From Mucilaginibacter sp. (GTDB lineage Bacteria; Bacteroidota; Bacteroidia; Sphingobacteriales; Sphingobacteriaceae): a stretch of DNA of 64,000 nt. The stretch lies in contig NZ_JAQBOF010000027.1 in assembly GCF_028288185.1 (NCBI RefSeq), positions 62,001 through 126,000 on the forward strand, in the 5' to 3' direction. Positions 20,603-30,000 of the stretch are shown here, piece after piece. Under the pieces are notes generated by a model. That model was not told where the DNA came from, searched no databases, and was given only the letters and a program-made list of their open reading frames with translations. The translations under genes and the position numbers were made by a program. Positions within the stretch are counted from its first letter, which is position 1, and each line of letters begins with the position of its first letter.

Positions 20603-21220
20603 ATGAAAACAACTATCCTGATTGCCGGCCTTATTCTAAATAGCTTTATGTTGTTTGCGCAGGATATTGTTACAACACAAAAAGTCGATTCTATAAATAA
20701 TCCACTTAAGCTTGCTACCGCTACTTTAAAAAAGACAGAGGGTGCCAGCATGTTGCCGACCAATGATATTGCTGGCAATATTGCCAAATCATCGGAGTTA
20801 AGTGCATTTTATAAAGCAATACAGATTTCGGGGTTGGATGAAACATTTAAAAGCAGGGGGCCAATTACGGTATTTGCACCAAACAATCAGGCATTCGGAG
20901 GCACAATGGCAGGCAAATTAGATACTTTACAAAGGGCAGATCATAAGTACGATCTGATAACTTTAATTACCTATCATTCTTTATCGGGGATAATTACTGC
21001 TAAAGACATTGGACATGCAATAAATTCAAATAAAGGGTTTGCAACATTTATTACACTTACAGGTAGCAAGCTAATGGCTAAATTTGATGCTAACAGAAAT
21101 ATTGTGTTGATTGATGAAAACGGTGGACAAAGCGTGATCAGTAAATTTGACCTGAAGCAAAGTAATGGCTTAATACATATTACAACAGCTGTATTAATAC
21201 CTCGATTTAAAAATCTATAA
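20603..21220 (+). CDS. Exported fasciclin-domain protein
   Basis: I chose the ATG at 20603 because a signal peptide (MKTTILIAGLILNSFMLFAQ) starts there; the protein is 205 aa. Residues ~70-203 form one FAS1 domain: FKSRGPITVFAPNNQAF matches the H1 box and NGLIHITTAVLIP the H2 region. FAS1 proteins are surface or periplasmic adhesion modules. It precedes a periplasmic MsrB gene by 74 bases. Confidence 0.82.
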   Translation: MKTTILIAGLILNSFMLFAQDIVTTQKVDSINNPLKLATATLKKTEGASMLPTNDIAGNIAKSSELSAFYKAIQISGLDETFKSRGPITVFAPNNQAFGGTMAGKLDTLQRADHKYDLITLITYHSLSGIITAKDIGHAINSNKGFATFITLTGSKLMAKFDANRNIVLIDENGGQSVISKFDLKQSNGLIHITTAVLIPRFKNL

Positions 21221-21260
21221 GCTGGCGCGCGTATAACAAACCACATGAAATATTATTACG

Positions 21261-21268
21261 TAGGTTTG
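21261..21268 (+). promoter_or_regulatory. Bacteroidota -7 element for msrB
   Basis: TAGGTTTG fits TAnnTTTG and lies 26 bases before the msrB ATG. No convincing -33 TTG was found. Confidence 0.4.
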
Positions 21269-21294
21269 GTTATAACCTTAAATATCTATAAAAA

Positions 21295-21771
21295 ATGAAA
21301 AGATCGATTTTAGCAATAGCAATATTATTTACAGTTACTGCGCTGGGATGCCAAAACAGCAATGGACAAGTAAATCAGAAAAGATTAAGTAAACCGGCTG
21401 CCGAGTGGAAAAAACAGCTAAGTGCTGATGCTTATTATATAATGGTTGAAAGTGGCACCGAACCACCTTTCCATAACGCCTATTATAATAACCATGAGAA
21501 AGGTGTTTATGTAAGCGCCGCTACCGGCGATGTACTATTTACCTCGGAAGATAAATTTGAAAGTGGAACCGGTTGGCCAAGCTTTGTTAAGCCGGTTGAT
21601 ATGAAAAAAATAAAAATAGTAACCGACAACAGTTTTGGCGAAACCCGCGATGAAGTTATAGAACGTAGTACAGGATTACACCTGGGCCATGTATTTGATG
21701 ACGGCCCTGCTGACAGAGGCGGTAAAAGATATTGCATGAATTCGGGCGCGTTAAAGTTCATTAAAAAGTAG
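21295..21771 (+). CDS. msrB: Peptide-methionine (R)-S-oxide reductase, exported lipoprotein form
   Basis: A 158-aa protein with lipobox ALGC (Cys19), so probably membrane-anchored in the envelope. MsrB landmarks are present: ESGTEPPFHNAYYNNHEKG, FESGTGWPSF, HLGHVFDDGP and the catalytic Cys147 in GKRYCMNSGAL. The two CxxC zinc pairs of many MsrB proteins are absent, as in zinc-free forms, and no obvious resolving Cys remains. Expected role: repair of oxidised envelope proteins. Its 3' end overlaps the convergent GIY-YIG-like gene by 11 bases. Confidence 0.9.
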   Translation: MKRSILAIAILFTVTALGCQNSNGQVNQKRLSKPAAEWKKQLSADAYYIMVESGTEPPFHNAYYNNHEKGVYVSAATGDVLFTSEDKFESGTGWPSFVKPVDMKKIKIVTDNSFGETRDEVIERSTGLHLGHVFDDGPADRGGKRYCMNSGALKFIKK

Positions 21772-22117
21772 CCGAACTGCGGCGCGCGTTTATTGACGGA
21801 CGCAGTAGCGGCCTTGTACGTAAGCCGCTTTCAAAATTCAAACCAATGGTCAGATCTATCCAATCAGGGTTAACAGGTCTGATCATTTTTTCTTTTTGAG
21901 GCCTTGTAAAAGTGCTTACTGTTTTGAAACGCTCCATAGCCAACTCTTCCGAATTTATTTCTTCAAAATAAACCAAACGGTTTAATTGTTGCGAGCTGTC
22001 AAAAAACAACGTAGGCATATCGCCATAAAATTTTAACGTTTTTAATAGGTCTGAGCAAAGGCCAACATGTAAGTTATTCCTGTTTCTGTCTGTAATAATG
22101 TAGATAAAGCGTTTCAT
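21761..22117 (-). CDS. GIY-YIG-like small protein, degenerate motif
   Basis: A 118-aa protein. The opening FIYIITDRNRNNLHVGLCSDLLKTLKFYG has the shape of the small UPF0213/YhbQ-type GIY-YIG proteins, but the GIY triplet is replaced (IYI...HVG) and the catalytic Arg is not evident. Nuclease activity is therefore doubtful. The C-terminal ~25 residues are basic. It diverges from the XRE-S24 repressor gene across an 84-base operator region, so it may be under that repressor's control. Confidence 0.6.
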   Translation of the reverse strand: MKRFIYIITDRNRNNLHVGLCSDLLKTLKFYGDMPTLFFDSSQQLNRLVYFEEINSEELAMERFKTVSTFTRPQKEKMIRPVNPDWIDLTIGLNFESGLRTRPLLRPSINARRSSATF

Positions 22118-22149
22118 TTGATAATAAAATTTGCTGGTTAAAAAATAAT

Positions 22150-22180
22150 TACTAATTTTATGAGCATAAAAATACTAATT
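22150..22180. promoter_or_regulatory. Probable operator region of the XRE-S24 repressor
   Basis: TACTAATT occurs at 22150-22157 and again at 22173-22180, a 23-bp spacing. Between them sits a palindrome, TTTTATG-AG-CATAAAA (22156-22171). In addition, AAAATTTGC near 22127 and GCAAATTTT near 22193 form an outer inverted repeat. The region lies between the divergent GIY-YIG-like and repressor genes, as expected for autoregulation. Confidence 0.5.
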
Positions 22181-22201
22181 ATTTTAGCAAATGCAAATTT
22201 T

Positions 22202-22975
22202 ATGGCAAAAATTTCATCAAATATTAAATTCTTAAGGAAAAAGAAGGGACTAACCCAGCAACAGTTTGCTGATGAGGTAGGTATAAAAAGATCATTAGTT
22301 GGCGCTTATGAAGAAGAAAGAGCCGAACCTAAATACGATTTACTAAAAAAAATAGCATTATTCTTTGACATCACCGTTGATGATTTTATTAACGAAACCA
22401 TTGACGATAAATGGCTGGCTAAACCCAAACCTAATGCAGGCGGCTTGCGCGTACTAAGTATATCGGTTGATAAGGAAGATAACGAGAATATTGAAATGGT
22501 GCCGTTAAAAGCCAGTGCAGGCTATATGAATGGCTATGCCGATCCGGAATATGTGGCGCAATTGCCCAAACTATACCTGCCAATGTTTAAACAGGGCACT
22601 TACAGGGGTTTCGAAATAAAAGGCGACTCTATGCTCCCGCTGGTATCGGGTACTACTATTATAGGCGAGTATGTTGAAAACTGGGGTGATATTAAATCAT
22701 CCGAAACTTATGTTATCATATCAAAAAATGATGGTGTAGTATATAAACGTATCGGCAATAAATTCAAAGACAATAAAAAACTGAAGCTTGTATCAGACAA
22801 CCCGGTATATGACCCGTACGAAATTAACGGCGAGGATATTTTAGAGGTATGGAAAGCCAAGGCATATATATCCACCCATTTGCCAATGCCTACGCCCGAA
22901 CCAACCATGGAAAGCCTGACTAATATGATGGCCCAGATGCAACGATCTATATCGAAATTGGAAGGCAACAATTAA
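22202..22975 (+). CDS. XRE-family repressor with S24 (LexA-like) peptidase domain
   Basis: I chose the ATG at 22202; an upstream ATG at 22160 lies inside the operator palindrome. The protein is 257 aa. Residues 6-63 are an XRE helix-turn-helix (LRKKKGLTQQQFADEVGIKRSLVGAYEEERAEP split across two helices). Residues ~100-230 are an S24 peptidase domain: Ser143 in GDSMLP and Lys182 in GVVYKRI form the dyad, and Ala106-Gly107 is a plausible self-cleavage site. A Met-rich short coiled coil ends the protein. Such proteins are inactivated by RecA-promoted cleavage or act as stress or phage-type repressors. No prophage genes are nearby. Confidence 0.85.
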   Translation: MAKISSNIKFLRKKKGLTQQQFADEVGIKRSLVGAYEEERAEPKYDLLKKIALFFDITVDDFINETIDDKWLAKPKPNAGGLRVLSISVDKEDNENIEMVPLKASAGYMNGYADPEYVAQLPKLYLPMFKQGTYRGFEIKGDSMLPLVSGTTIIGEYVENWGDIKSSETYVIISKNDGVVYKRIGNKFKDNKKLKLVSDNPVYDPYEINGEDILEVWKAKAYISTHLPMPTPEPTMESLTNMMAQMQRSISKLEGNN

Positions 22976-23006
22976 GTTACATTATATGCACTAAACCTTA
23001 TTCATC

Positions 23007-23014
23007 TATCTTTA
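23007..23014 (+). promoter_or_regulatory. -7-like element of the first LTxxQ-like gene
   Basis: TATCTTTA, one base off TAnnTTTG, lies 32 bases before the ATG. The same octamer occurs at the equivalent place before the paralogue, within a similar upstream sequence. Confidence 0.5.
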
Positions 23015-23046
23015 TCAAAACACCAAACATTAAATCGAGAAAGAAA

Positions 23047-23418
23047 ATGAAAAAGTTATTATTAATGTGTGCTTTCGTAGTAGGCGTAAGTGCAGTTAGC
23101 TTCGCCCAAAATGGCGGCGGTGGCGGTAGAAACAGAACCCCTGAACAAATGACAGCCAGGCTGAAAGATTCGTTATCGTTAAACGCTGATCAGGTTACAA
23201 AAGCGACTGCGATTTTTACCGCACAAGCAAAATCACAGGACAGTTTAAGAACAGCTAATGCAGGTGGCGACAGAGCGGCAATGCGCCCGGCGCAAACTGC
23301 TTTAAGAAAAGTTACAAACGACAAGATCTTGGCTATTTTAACGCCAGATCAGGCTGCAATTTACAAAAAACAGTTAGCTGCTCAAGCTGCAAGGCAACAA
23401 CAAAGGCAAGGAAATTAA
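23047..23418 (+). CDS. Small secreted LTxxQ/Spy-like protein, copy 1
   Basis: A 123-aa protein with signal peptide 1-20 (SFAQ). A Gly-rich stretch follows, then two helical segments with LNADQV and LTPDQAAIY, resembling the LTxxQ motifs of CpxP/Spy periplasmic chaperones. The C-terminus is Gln/Ala-rich. The tandem paralogue at 23553 has the same signal peptide and order. Assignment to the Spy/CpxP fold is inference; function is probably envelope stress or metal-related chaperoning. Confidence 0.65.
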   Translation: MKKLLLMCAFVVGVSAVSFAQNGGGGGRNRTPEQMTARLKDSLSLNADQVTKATAIFTAQAKSQDSLRTANAGGDRAAMRPAQTALRKVTNDKILAILTPDQAAIYKKQLAAQAARQQQRQGN

Positions 23419-23427
23419 TATTAGAAT

Positions 23428-23457
23428 AAAAAAAGCGGCCATGAGTCGCTTTTTTTT
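23428..23457 (+). terminator. Terminator between the two LTxxQ-like paralogues
   Basis: A 10-bp stem (AAAAAAAGCG with CGCTTTTTTT) around a 9-base loop, ending in a T-run. It begins 9 bases after the stop codon. Confidence 0.8.
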
Positions 23458-23492
23458 ATTAGTGTTTAATTAAGCAACAATTAAGTTACACC

Positions 23493-23523
23493 TTGCATAT
23501 TCAAGCTTAACATTATATCTTTA
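23493..23523 (+). promoter_or_regulatory. Promoter of the second LTxxQ-like gene
   Basis: TTG (23493-23495), a 20-base spacer, then TATCTTTA (23516-23523): the Bacteroidota sigma-ABfr layout with one mismatch. The leader to the ATG at 23553 is about 25 bases. Confidence 0.6.
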
Positions 23524-23552
23524 TAATACACCAAACAATAAACTAAGACAAA

Positions 23553-23915
23553 ATGAAAAAGTTATTATTAGTATGCGCCTTTGTAATTGGCGTTAGCGCA
23601 GTAAGTTTCGCTCAAGGTGGCGGAAGAAGAACACCGAAAGAACAAGTAGAACAATTAAAAACTCAAATAACAGATCTTAATGATGACCAGGTTGCAAAAC
23701 TTACTGTTATTTATACAGAGACTGCAAAAAAACGAGATAGCTTAAGAACTGCCGCCAATGGCGATATGAGCGCAATGATGGGTGGTATGATGAAAATGCA
23801 ACCCGCAGTTGATACAAAGATCAAAGCTGTTTTAACTGCTGATCAGGCTAAAGCTTATCAAAAAATAGCTGACGAGCGTGCTGCCCAAATGAAAGAACGC
23901 ATGAAAGGCAACTAA
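23553..23915 (+). CDS. Small secreted LTxxQ/Spy-like protein, copy 2
   Basis: A 120-aa protein with signal peptide 1-20, nearly identical to that of the neighbour at 23047. It has LNDDQVAKL and LTADQAKAYQK segments and a Met-rich middle (MSAMMGGMMKMQ) that the first copy lacks and that could bind metal. The two genes look like a tandem duplication that included the promoter. Each has its own terminator, so they can be expressed separately. Confidence 0.65.
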   Translation: MKKLLLVCAFVIGVSAVSFAQGGGRRTPKEQVEQLKTQITDLNDDQVAKLTVIYTETAKKRDSLRTAANGDMSAMMGGMMKMQPAVDTKIKAVLTADQAKAYQKIADERAAQMKERMKGN

Positions 23916-23931
23916 TTTTAAATTAGATCAT

Positions 23932-23970
23932 AATAAAGAAAGCCCCGGTTTTATCGGGGCTTTCTTTATT
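23932..23970 (+). terminator. Strong terminator before bioF
   Basis: A perfect 16-bp stem (23932-23947 with 23955-23970) around a 7-base loop; the 3' arm itself ends in a T-rich run. It ends only 21 bases before the bioF start. Confidence 0.92.
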
Positions 23971-23991
23971 TTAGCTGAAAATTTATTTAAA

Positions 23992-25125
23992 TTGATATCC
24001 ACAGAAAACTATATAAAAAACAGGCTTGCCGAAAGGCAACAGGCAGGAAGTTACCGCACTTTGAAGCCAGAAAACAGCTTGATAGATTTTTGCTCGAACG
24101 ATTACCTGGGCTTTTCGCGTTCGGCTCTATTAAAAAAACTTATTAGTGAGGAAATAAATAGTCGGGGCAATTTAAATGGTTCAACAGGTTCAAGGTTAAT
24201 ATCGGGTAATCTGGCTTATACAGAAGCATTAGAGCAGGAAATAGCCACTCTATTTAAAAGCGAGGCCGGACTATTATTTAACTCTGGTTACGATGCCAAT
24301 CTGGGTTTATTATCTTCACTACCTCAACGTGGCGATACTATTATAACAGATGAATTGATACACGCCTCGGTTATAGATGGCGCCAGATTAAGTAATGCCA
24401 ACCGATACACATTTAAACACAATAACCTTGCCGGTTTAGAAACGAAATTACAACACGCTAAAGGCACTTGTTATGTGGTTATAGAAAGCGTTTACTCTAT
24501 GGATGGAGATACTTCTCCCATTGCAGAAATATTAGCGATAACCGAACAATACGGCGCCAATTTAATTATTGACGAGGCACATGCGGTTGGTTTGCACCAT
24601 ACCGGTATAGTTACCCAATTGGGATTACAGGACCGTGTATTTGCCCGTACAGTTACATTTGGCAAAGCGTTAGGCTGTCACGGTGCTATTATATTAGGGA
24701 GCAAATTATTGCGGCAATATCTCATTAATTTTGCCCGGTCATTTATATATACTACTGCGGCTCCGTTTCACCAGTTGGCAAGTATAAAAATGGCTTGCGG
24801 CTTGTTATCGCAATCGACCGCAGAAATACAGCAACTAAATCAAAACATCAGCTTGTTTAAACAACAAGTAAAATTATCGCCAAATAATCATTATGCTTTA
24901 ATTAATAGCGATAGCGCTATACAATGTGTACTGTTAAAAAGCAATGAGAAAGCTACCGAAATAGCCACATATCTGCAAAAAAAAGGATTTGATGTGCGCG
25001 CCATATTAAGCCCTACAGTACCGTTAGGTAGCGAACGAATAAGAATATGCCTGCATGCCTATAATACGGCTAATGAAGTTGGTTTACTTGCTGATGAAAT
25101 TAATAAGCTGACTAATGACAAATAA
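23992..25125 (+). CDS. bioF: 8-amino-7-oxononanoate synthase
   Basis: A 377-aa PLP enzyme that condenses a pimeloyl thioester with alanine in biotin synthesis. Typical signatures: FCSNDYLGFS, NGSTGSRLISGN, the PLP-binding Asp in LIIDEAHAVG and the Schiff-base Lys225 in VTFGKALG. No ATG fits, so TTG at 23992 is the most likely start; it lies 21 bases after a strong terminator, leaving no room for a normal promoter in between. It overlaps bioD by 11 bases. Confidence 0.9.
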   Translation: MISTENYIKNRLAERQQAGSYRTLKPENSLIDFCSNDYLGFSRSALLKKLISEEINSRGNLNGSTGSRLISGNLAYTEALEQEIATLFKSEAGLLFNSGYDANLGLLSSLPQRGDTIITDELIHASVIDGARLSNANRYTFKHNNLAGLETKLQHAKGTCYVVIESVYSMDGDTSPIAEILAITEQYGANLIIDEAHAVGLHHTGIVTQLGLQDRVFARTVTFGKALGCHGAIILGSKLLRQYLINFARSFIYTTAAPFHQLASIKMACGLLSQSTAEIQQLNQNISLFKQQVKLSPNNHYALINSDSAIQCVLLKSNEKATEIATYLQKKGFDVRAILSPTVPLGSERIRICLHAYNTANEVGLLADEINKLTNDK

Positions 25126-25720
25126 ACCTTTATTTATAACCGGCATTGGCACAGGCATTGGTAAAACCATCGTATCGGCCATTTTAGTTGAAAGCCTGCA
25201 GGCCGATTACTGGAAACCCATACAGTCGGGCGATTTAAATAACAGCGATACTTTAAAAGTAAGGAGCCTTGTATCAAACACTAAATCTGTTTTTCATCCG
25301 GAAGCTTATCGTTTAACTCAGCCTTATTCCCCGCATAAATCTGCAGATTTGGATGGGATTGTTATCGACCCAAAAAACATAATAACTCCGTATACTAACA
25401 ACCTGTTAATTATTGAAGGAGCTGGTGGTTTAATGGTGCCGTTGAACAATGATTTTTTAATGATCGATCTGATACAACAGCTCAATGCCAATGTTATATT
25501 GGTTGTAAAACATTACCTGGGAAGCATTAACCATACCTTGTTATCAATAGACGCGTTGCGCAACAGGAATATAGCCATAAAAGCTATTATTTTTAATGGC
25601 GATAGAGATGAATATTCAGAAGATATTATCAATAAGTATGCACCATGCCAAGCGCTATATATTGCCGAAATGCATGAGGTTACCCCGGAAAATATATCGC
25701 GCCAAAAGATAAATTTGTAA
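25115..25720 (+). CDS. bioD: ATP-dependent dethiobiotin synthetase
   Basis: A 201-aa protein of the usual family length. The P-loop is GIGTGIGKT (residues 10-18) and EGAGGLMVPL is the second conserved loop. It closes the ureido ring of dethiobiotin in the cytoplasm. It starts inside the end of bioF, so the two are coupled. bioA lies 18 kb away, and bioB and a pimeloyl-precursor gene are not in the window. Confidence 0.92.
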   Translation: MTNKPLFITGIGTGIGKTIVSAILVESLQADYWKPIQSGDLNNSDTLKVRSLVSNTKSVFHPEAYRLTQPYSPHKSADLDGIVIDPKNIITPYTNNLLIIEGAGGLMVPLNNDFLMIDLIQQLNANVILVVKHYLGSINHTLLSIDALRNRNIAIKAIIFNGDRDEYSEDIINKYAPCQALYIAEMHEVTPENISRQKINL

Positions 25721-25735
25721 AAGAGATTATTCAGG

Positions 25736-26635
25736 ATGAAAAAAATTGCAGTAATAGGTTCAGGAACTATGGGTAACGGCATTGCACATACCTTCGCCCA
25801 AAATGGCTTTGATGTGGCTTTGATTGATATAAAAACCGATGTATTACAACGCGCCCTGCAAACTATCACCACTAACCTTGATAAACAAATAAAAAAAGGG
25901 ACGATTGATGAGCAATTAAAAACTGATACGTTAACCCGAATCAAAACTTATACTGATCTGGCTAATGGTGTTAAAGATGCCGACCTGGTAGTTGAAGCTG
26001 CTACCGAGAACCGTGATACCAAGCTAAACCTGTTTAAACAGTTAAGCGATATTTGCAAACCCTATACTATACTTGCTTCAAATACATCATCCATATCAAT
26101 AACAGAGATAGCATCAACAACTAAAAACCCCGGCAATGTAATTGGTATGCATTTCATGAACCCGGTACCCTTAATGAAACTGGTCGAGGTAATAAAAGGC
26201 AAACAAACTACCGATAAGGTAACTGAAGTTATAATGAAATTATCCCGACAATTGGATAAAATACCCGTTGAGGTTAATGACGCACCTGGTTTTGTAGCTA
26301 ACCGAATTTTAATGCCGATGATAAATGAAGCTATTTATACACTGCACGAAGGCGTATCAGGTGTAGAAGAGATAGATACGGTAATGAAACTGGGCATGGC
26401 GCATCCAATGGGCCCGTTACAACTGGCCGATTTTATAGGGCTTGATGTTTGTTTGGCTATAATTAACGTATTGCTATTAGGTTTTAACAGTGATAAATAT
26501 GCGCCTTGTCCACTGCTGGTTAATATGGTTGCAGCACAAAACCTGGGTGTAAAAACCGGTAGCGGATTTTATAAATATACGCCCGAAAGCAAAGACCTGA
26601 TAGTTGCTGATAGGTTTAAAAAAGCAAAAAATTAA
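25736..26635 (+). CDS. 3-hydroxyacyl-CoA (3-hydroxybutyryl-CoA) dehydrogenase
   Basis: A 299-aa single-domain enzyme. The NAD loop is IGSGTMGNGIAH; ASNTSSISITEIA and GMHFMNPVPLMKLVEVI (around the catalytic His) and the C-terminal ADFIGLDVCLAI complete the family pattern. It oxidises 3-hydroxyacyl-CoA in fatty-acid or butanoate metabolism. It is 15 bases after bioD and may be co-transcribed. Confidence 0.9.
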   Translation: MKKIAVIGSGTMGNGIAHTFAQNGFDVALIDIKTDVLQRALQTITTNLDKQIKKGTIDEQLKTDTLTRIKTYTDLANGVKDADLVVEAATENRDTKLNLFKQLSDICKPYTILASNTSSISITEIASTTKNPGNVIGMHFMNPVPLMKLVEVIKGKQTTDKVTEVIMKLSRQLDKIPVEVNDAPGFVANRILMPMINEAIYTLHEGVSGVEEIDTVMKLGMAHPMGPLQLADFIGLDVCLAIINVLLLGFNSDKYAPCPLLVNMVAAQNLGVKTGSGFYKYTPESKDLIVADRFKKAKN

Positions 26636-26678
26636 ACTTTTCGCGTAATCATTTGTCAATAAAATAAAACGTTGACCT

Positions 26679-26969
26679 ATGAAAACGATAGCAAAAATCG
26701 GGATATTATTAGCCCTAACCGGCAGTTTACTAACATCATGTACAGGCGAGTACTATGTTGCCTCGCATCCCGAAGAACCTTACTATGTGCGCCCTGCATC
26801 ACCTTACGCCAATGCGGTTTGGATAGATGGCGAATGGGTATGGCGCGATGGACGATACGCTTACATTGGCGGCCACTGGGATAGGCCACGCAACGGTCGT
26901 GTATGGATGAGAGGTAATTGGCTATCAAGCTCGCGTGGTTATATCTGGCACAGGGGGTATTGGAGATAA
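26679..26969 (+). CDS. Small lipoprotein with WxxGxW-type repeats
   Basis: A 96-aa protein. The lipobox is LTSC (Cys21). The mature part is dominated by repeated Trp/Gly units (WIDGEWVWRDGRY, YIGGHWDRP, WMRGNW, IWHRGYW), the pattern of YXWQXGXW-repeat lipoproteins. It is outer-membrane or periplasmic; function unknown. The protein composition and lipobox favour this frame over an overlapping one that starts at 26672. Confidence 0.8.
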   Translation: MKTIAKIGILLALTGSLLTSCTGEYYVASHPEEPYYVRPASPYANAVWIDGEWVWRDGRYAYIGGHWDRPRNGRVWMRGNWLSSSRGYIWHRGYWR

Positions 26970-26974
26970 GAAGC

Positions 26975-27003
26975 AACATCCCTTACCCTTGGTGGGGGAT
27001 GTT
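26975..27003. terminator. Hairpin between convergent genes
   Basis: AACATCCC pairs with GGGATGTT, and the stem continues inward (two G-U pairs, then ACC/GGT) to a 3-base loop, about 13 pairs in all. It has no clear T-run. It may serve both convergent genes. Confidence 0.55.
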
Positions 27004-27005
27004 AC

Positions 27006-30000
27006 TTACCAGCCCGGTGTAAAGCCTAAACCAAATACGGGTTTGTTAACATCATTACGGTTAAACGGTACAGCGAAGTAAGGCTCTAAAACAAAATAGC
27101 CAAACACATTTACGCGCAATGATATACCCGTACTTAATGCAGGAACACGCTGGTTGGTGTTATAAATACCGTTACCATTTGCGTCTGTACCAATTTTATC
27201 AGGCGCGTTTTGAAACTTTACCTGGTTACCCTGGCTCCATGCTAAACCCGCGTCAAAAAAGAAGTTAAGCTCTGAAAAGAAGAATTTAGATTTTATTGTT
27301 GATAGTTTTTCGGGCCCTGTAAAAGGTAAGCGAACTTCGAAATTAGCTACTGCTGTACGGGTACCTGTTAATTGGTCAATTGTGAATCCATTACTTGGTT
27401 TGCCGTTACCATTATAAAAAGTTTGCGCCTCATAGCCTCTTATCAGGAACGGGTATCCTACATATAAAGGATATAAACCGTTTGAATTACCAAAGCGGCC
27501 GTAACCGTATAAACGTACGGCAAACGTTACCGGGTCTACCCGTACATATTTCCTTAGGTCAACTGTTGGTGCAAAGAATTTGTAAGTGCCGAAATCATAT
27601 TCGCCTTCAATACGGTAACGGAAACCATTGAGAGGAGATGCTACTCCAAAAAATGAGTTGTCGCCTACCAATGAAGTATTGACCTGGTAAACTGTAAACG
27701 GGGTTAATTTGGTACCGTTATTTAATGGGTCTGAATTATAATCTGAATTGGATATGTGTTTTTTTGAATAATCAATTACGTTGCCTAATGTATCGTATAA
27801 CGTACTATAACGATCAACTCTATAATAATATTTAGATGCGCCGCCGCCAAATTCTACACGTGTAGATTTGGAAATAGGATAGGAGGTAAACAATGATGCC
27901 TGATCCTGGAAAATGCGGATAATATCATAACGTTCATCGGTAACAGGTATAGTTTTACTTCCGACTGTATGATTTGTTGCAACCACATTATAGGTTGCAA
28001 ACTGATAAGGTATATGTGATATGCCACCACCAAAATTCCATCGGCCTTGTTGGTTAATGTAAACAACCTGTCCGCCAAAATCATATATCTCCCCATTGAT
28101 AGCCGCGCCTGCATAAATTTGGTTACGCCCCAAAATATCACTAAACACTCCCTGAACGCCGCTTGCCAAACCCGTACCAAAAGAACTTACCGAAGCGCCA
28201 ATACCGCTGCTGGCTAAATAGTCCAATTTAAATTGGGGTTTATAAGGTATGTCTTTAATAGAATCAGTTGGGATTTTCTGGTAGGCAAGATAATTTTTAA
28301 GATTAGAGTTTATCAGGTCTACACCAACCGCGCGTGCAGGAGGGAGCATTGCCGCATTGAAATTTATCTCTGTGCCACCAACTGTTTTAACCGTAAAATC
28401 AGAAACTTTAGCATTGTAAAGCGAATATTTTTGAGAACGATAGTAAGAGTAAACAATATCATCATTGGCTGAGATACTTAATGCTGGCGAAAACTCTGTT
28501 ATACCGCATATACCGGTAAACAGATCAGTCATTTGCTCAATTTTTCCGTTGTTTAACGTGTAACGATACATATTGCGGAAACCATCGCGATTTGACAAAA
28601 AGTATATCTGTGAACCGTCTGATGAATATTGAGGGTTTAAATTATTTGCTCCATTAAAAAGGGGTATGTCCGTGGTTGTGCCGGTAGCCAGATTATATTC
28701 AGCCAGGTTAAAGGTAATATCTTGCGATGTGGTGCGATCATACGTAGCCCTATCGGTCGAAAAAACGATCTTTTTACCATCCCTTGAAAAACTGGGCTGG
28801 TAATCAGAGTATTTATCATTGGTTAGCTGTGTAACCTTTTTGGTTTGGAAGTTATATAAGTAAAGATCTCCTTGTCCTTCTGATAATCCCTGGAACACTA
28901 TTTCATCGCCATTAGGCGACCACGAGAGGTTACTAAATTGCTCGGCTTTGCCCATAGAAATATCCTGCAAGATCTTCCCGCTCGGCACTTCAACAACCAG
29001 CATACGGTTTCGACCTTTGCTAAAAACGCTGAAGGCAAATTTCTTACCATCCGGCGACCACGTACCGGCAGATTCGATAAAGTTAAACTCGTCAATATGT
29101 GTGTTTGATACTTTGCTGGTCAGTTTCTTTATGACGACTCCGGTTTTTGCATCAGCAAGAAAGAGATCAATTGTAAATAAGTTCTTTTCTGATAAAAATG
29201 CAAGGTACTTGCCATCAGGGCTTATGGCTGGTGCCACATTCATTTTCCCTGCGTTTTTATCATTTACAATTAACTGACCTACAGGTTTTTGTATGGTGTC
29301 TTTTAAATAAGGCCTATAGGTATTTTCTATCGATGTTTTCCAAAGCTGCGATAGTGTTTTATCATCATACCCAAAAGTACGCCTTACGCCATAAGCCAAG
29401 CCATAACGTGCGGTGTTTTTAAAGAAAGGCGTAATAATGGTATCACCATAAGTTGACCCTATAAAGCTCCAAAAGGCCTCGCCATAGCGGTAAGGGAAGT
29501 ATTTATTGCTTTCGGTAAGATCTTTTACCGTTGGGATATCATGATTTAAATAGGCATCACGCATCCACATGGCGGTGTAGGAATCTCGTTTGCCTAACGA
29601 AAGATATTCGGCCATACCTTCGATCATCCAAAGAGGCAGATTGTTAATATTTTCGTAAGAGTTGTCTTCTTTACCCAGTAATATATGATATTGAAAAGCA
29701 TGCACCAACTCATGGCCGATAACATGCCTTGTCATTTCATTATTCTCCATAACCGGCATAACTACCCGGTTTTTTAAACCTTCGGTGATACCACCGGTTC
29801 CAACTTCTATATCGCCATCAATAGCGGTAGTTTGTTGGAAATCAGGGTGATTAGCATATAGAATTATTGGATTAGCTTTTCTAAAAGTATCCCTGAAAAC
29901 CTGCTGGTGTAAAGTATACCACAATTCGCTTTCCTGGGCAAATCGTTTGATCATACTATCGTTTTTTAAGTAATAGTATATCTCGAAATGTGGTGTTTTA

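Noticed and set aside
22202..23970. Prophage remnant suggested by the S24 repressor
   Set aside because: No integrase, portal, terminase or tail genes are near; neighbours are ordinary chromosomal genes.
26672..26884. Overlapping frame of 70 codons at the start of the small lipoprotein gene
   Set aside because: The other frame has a lipobox and regular Trp/Gly repeats; this one has no family features and a Cys/Arg-rich composition typical of a shadow.
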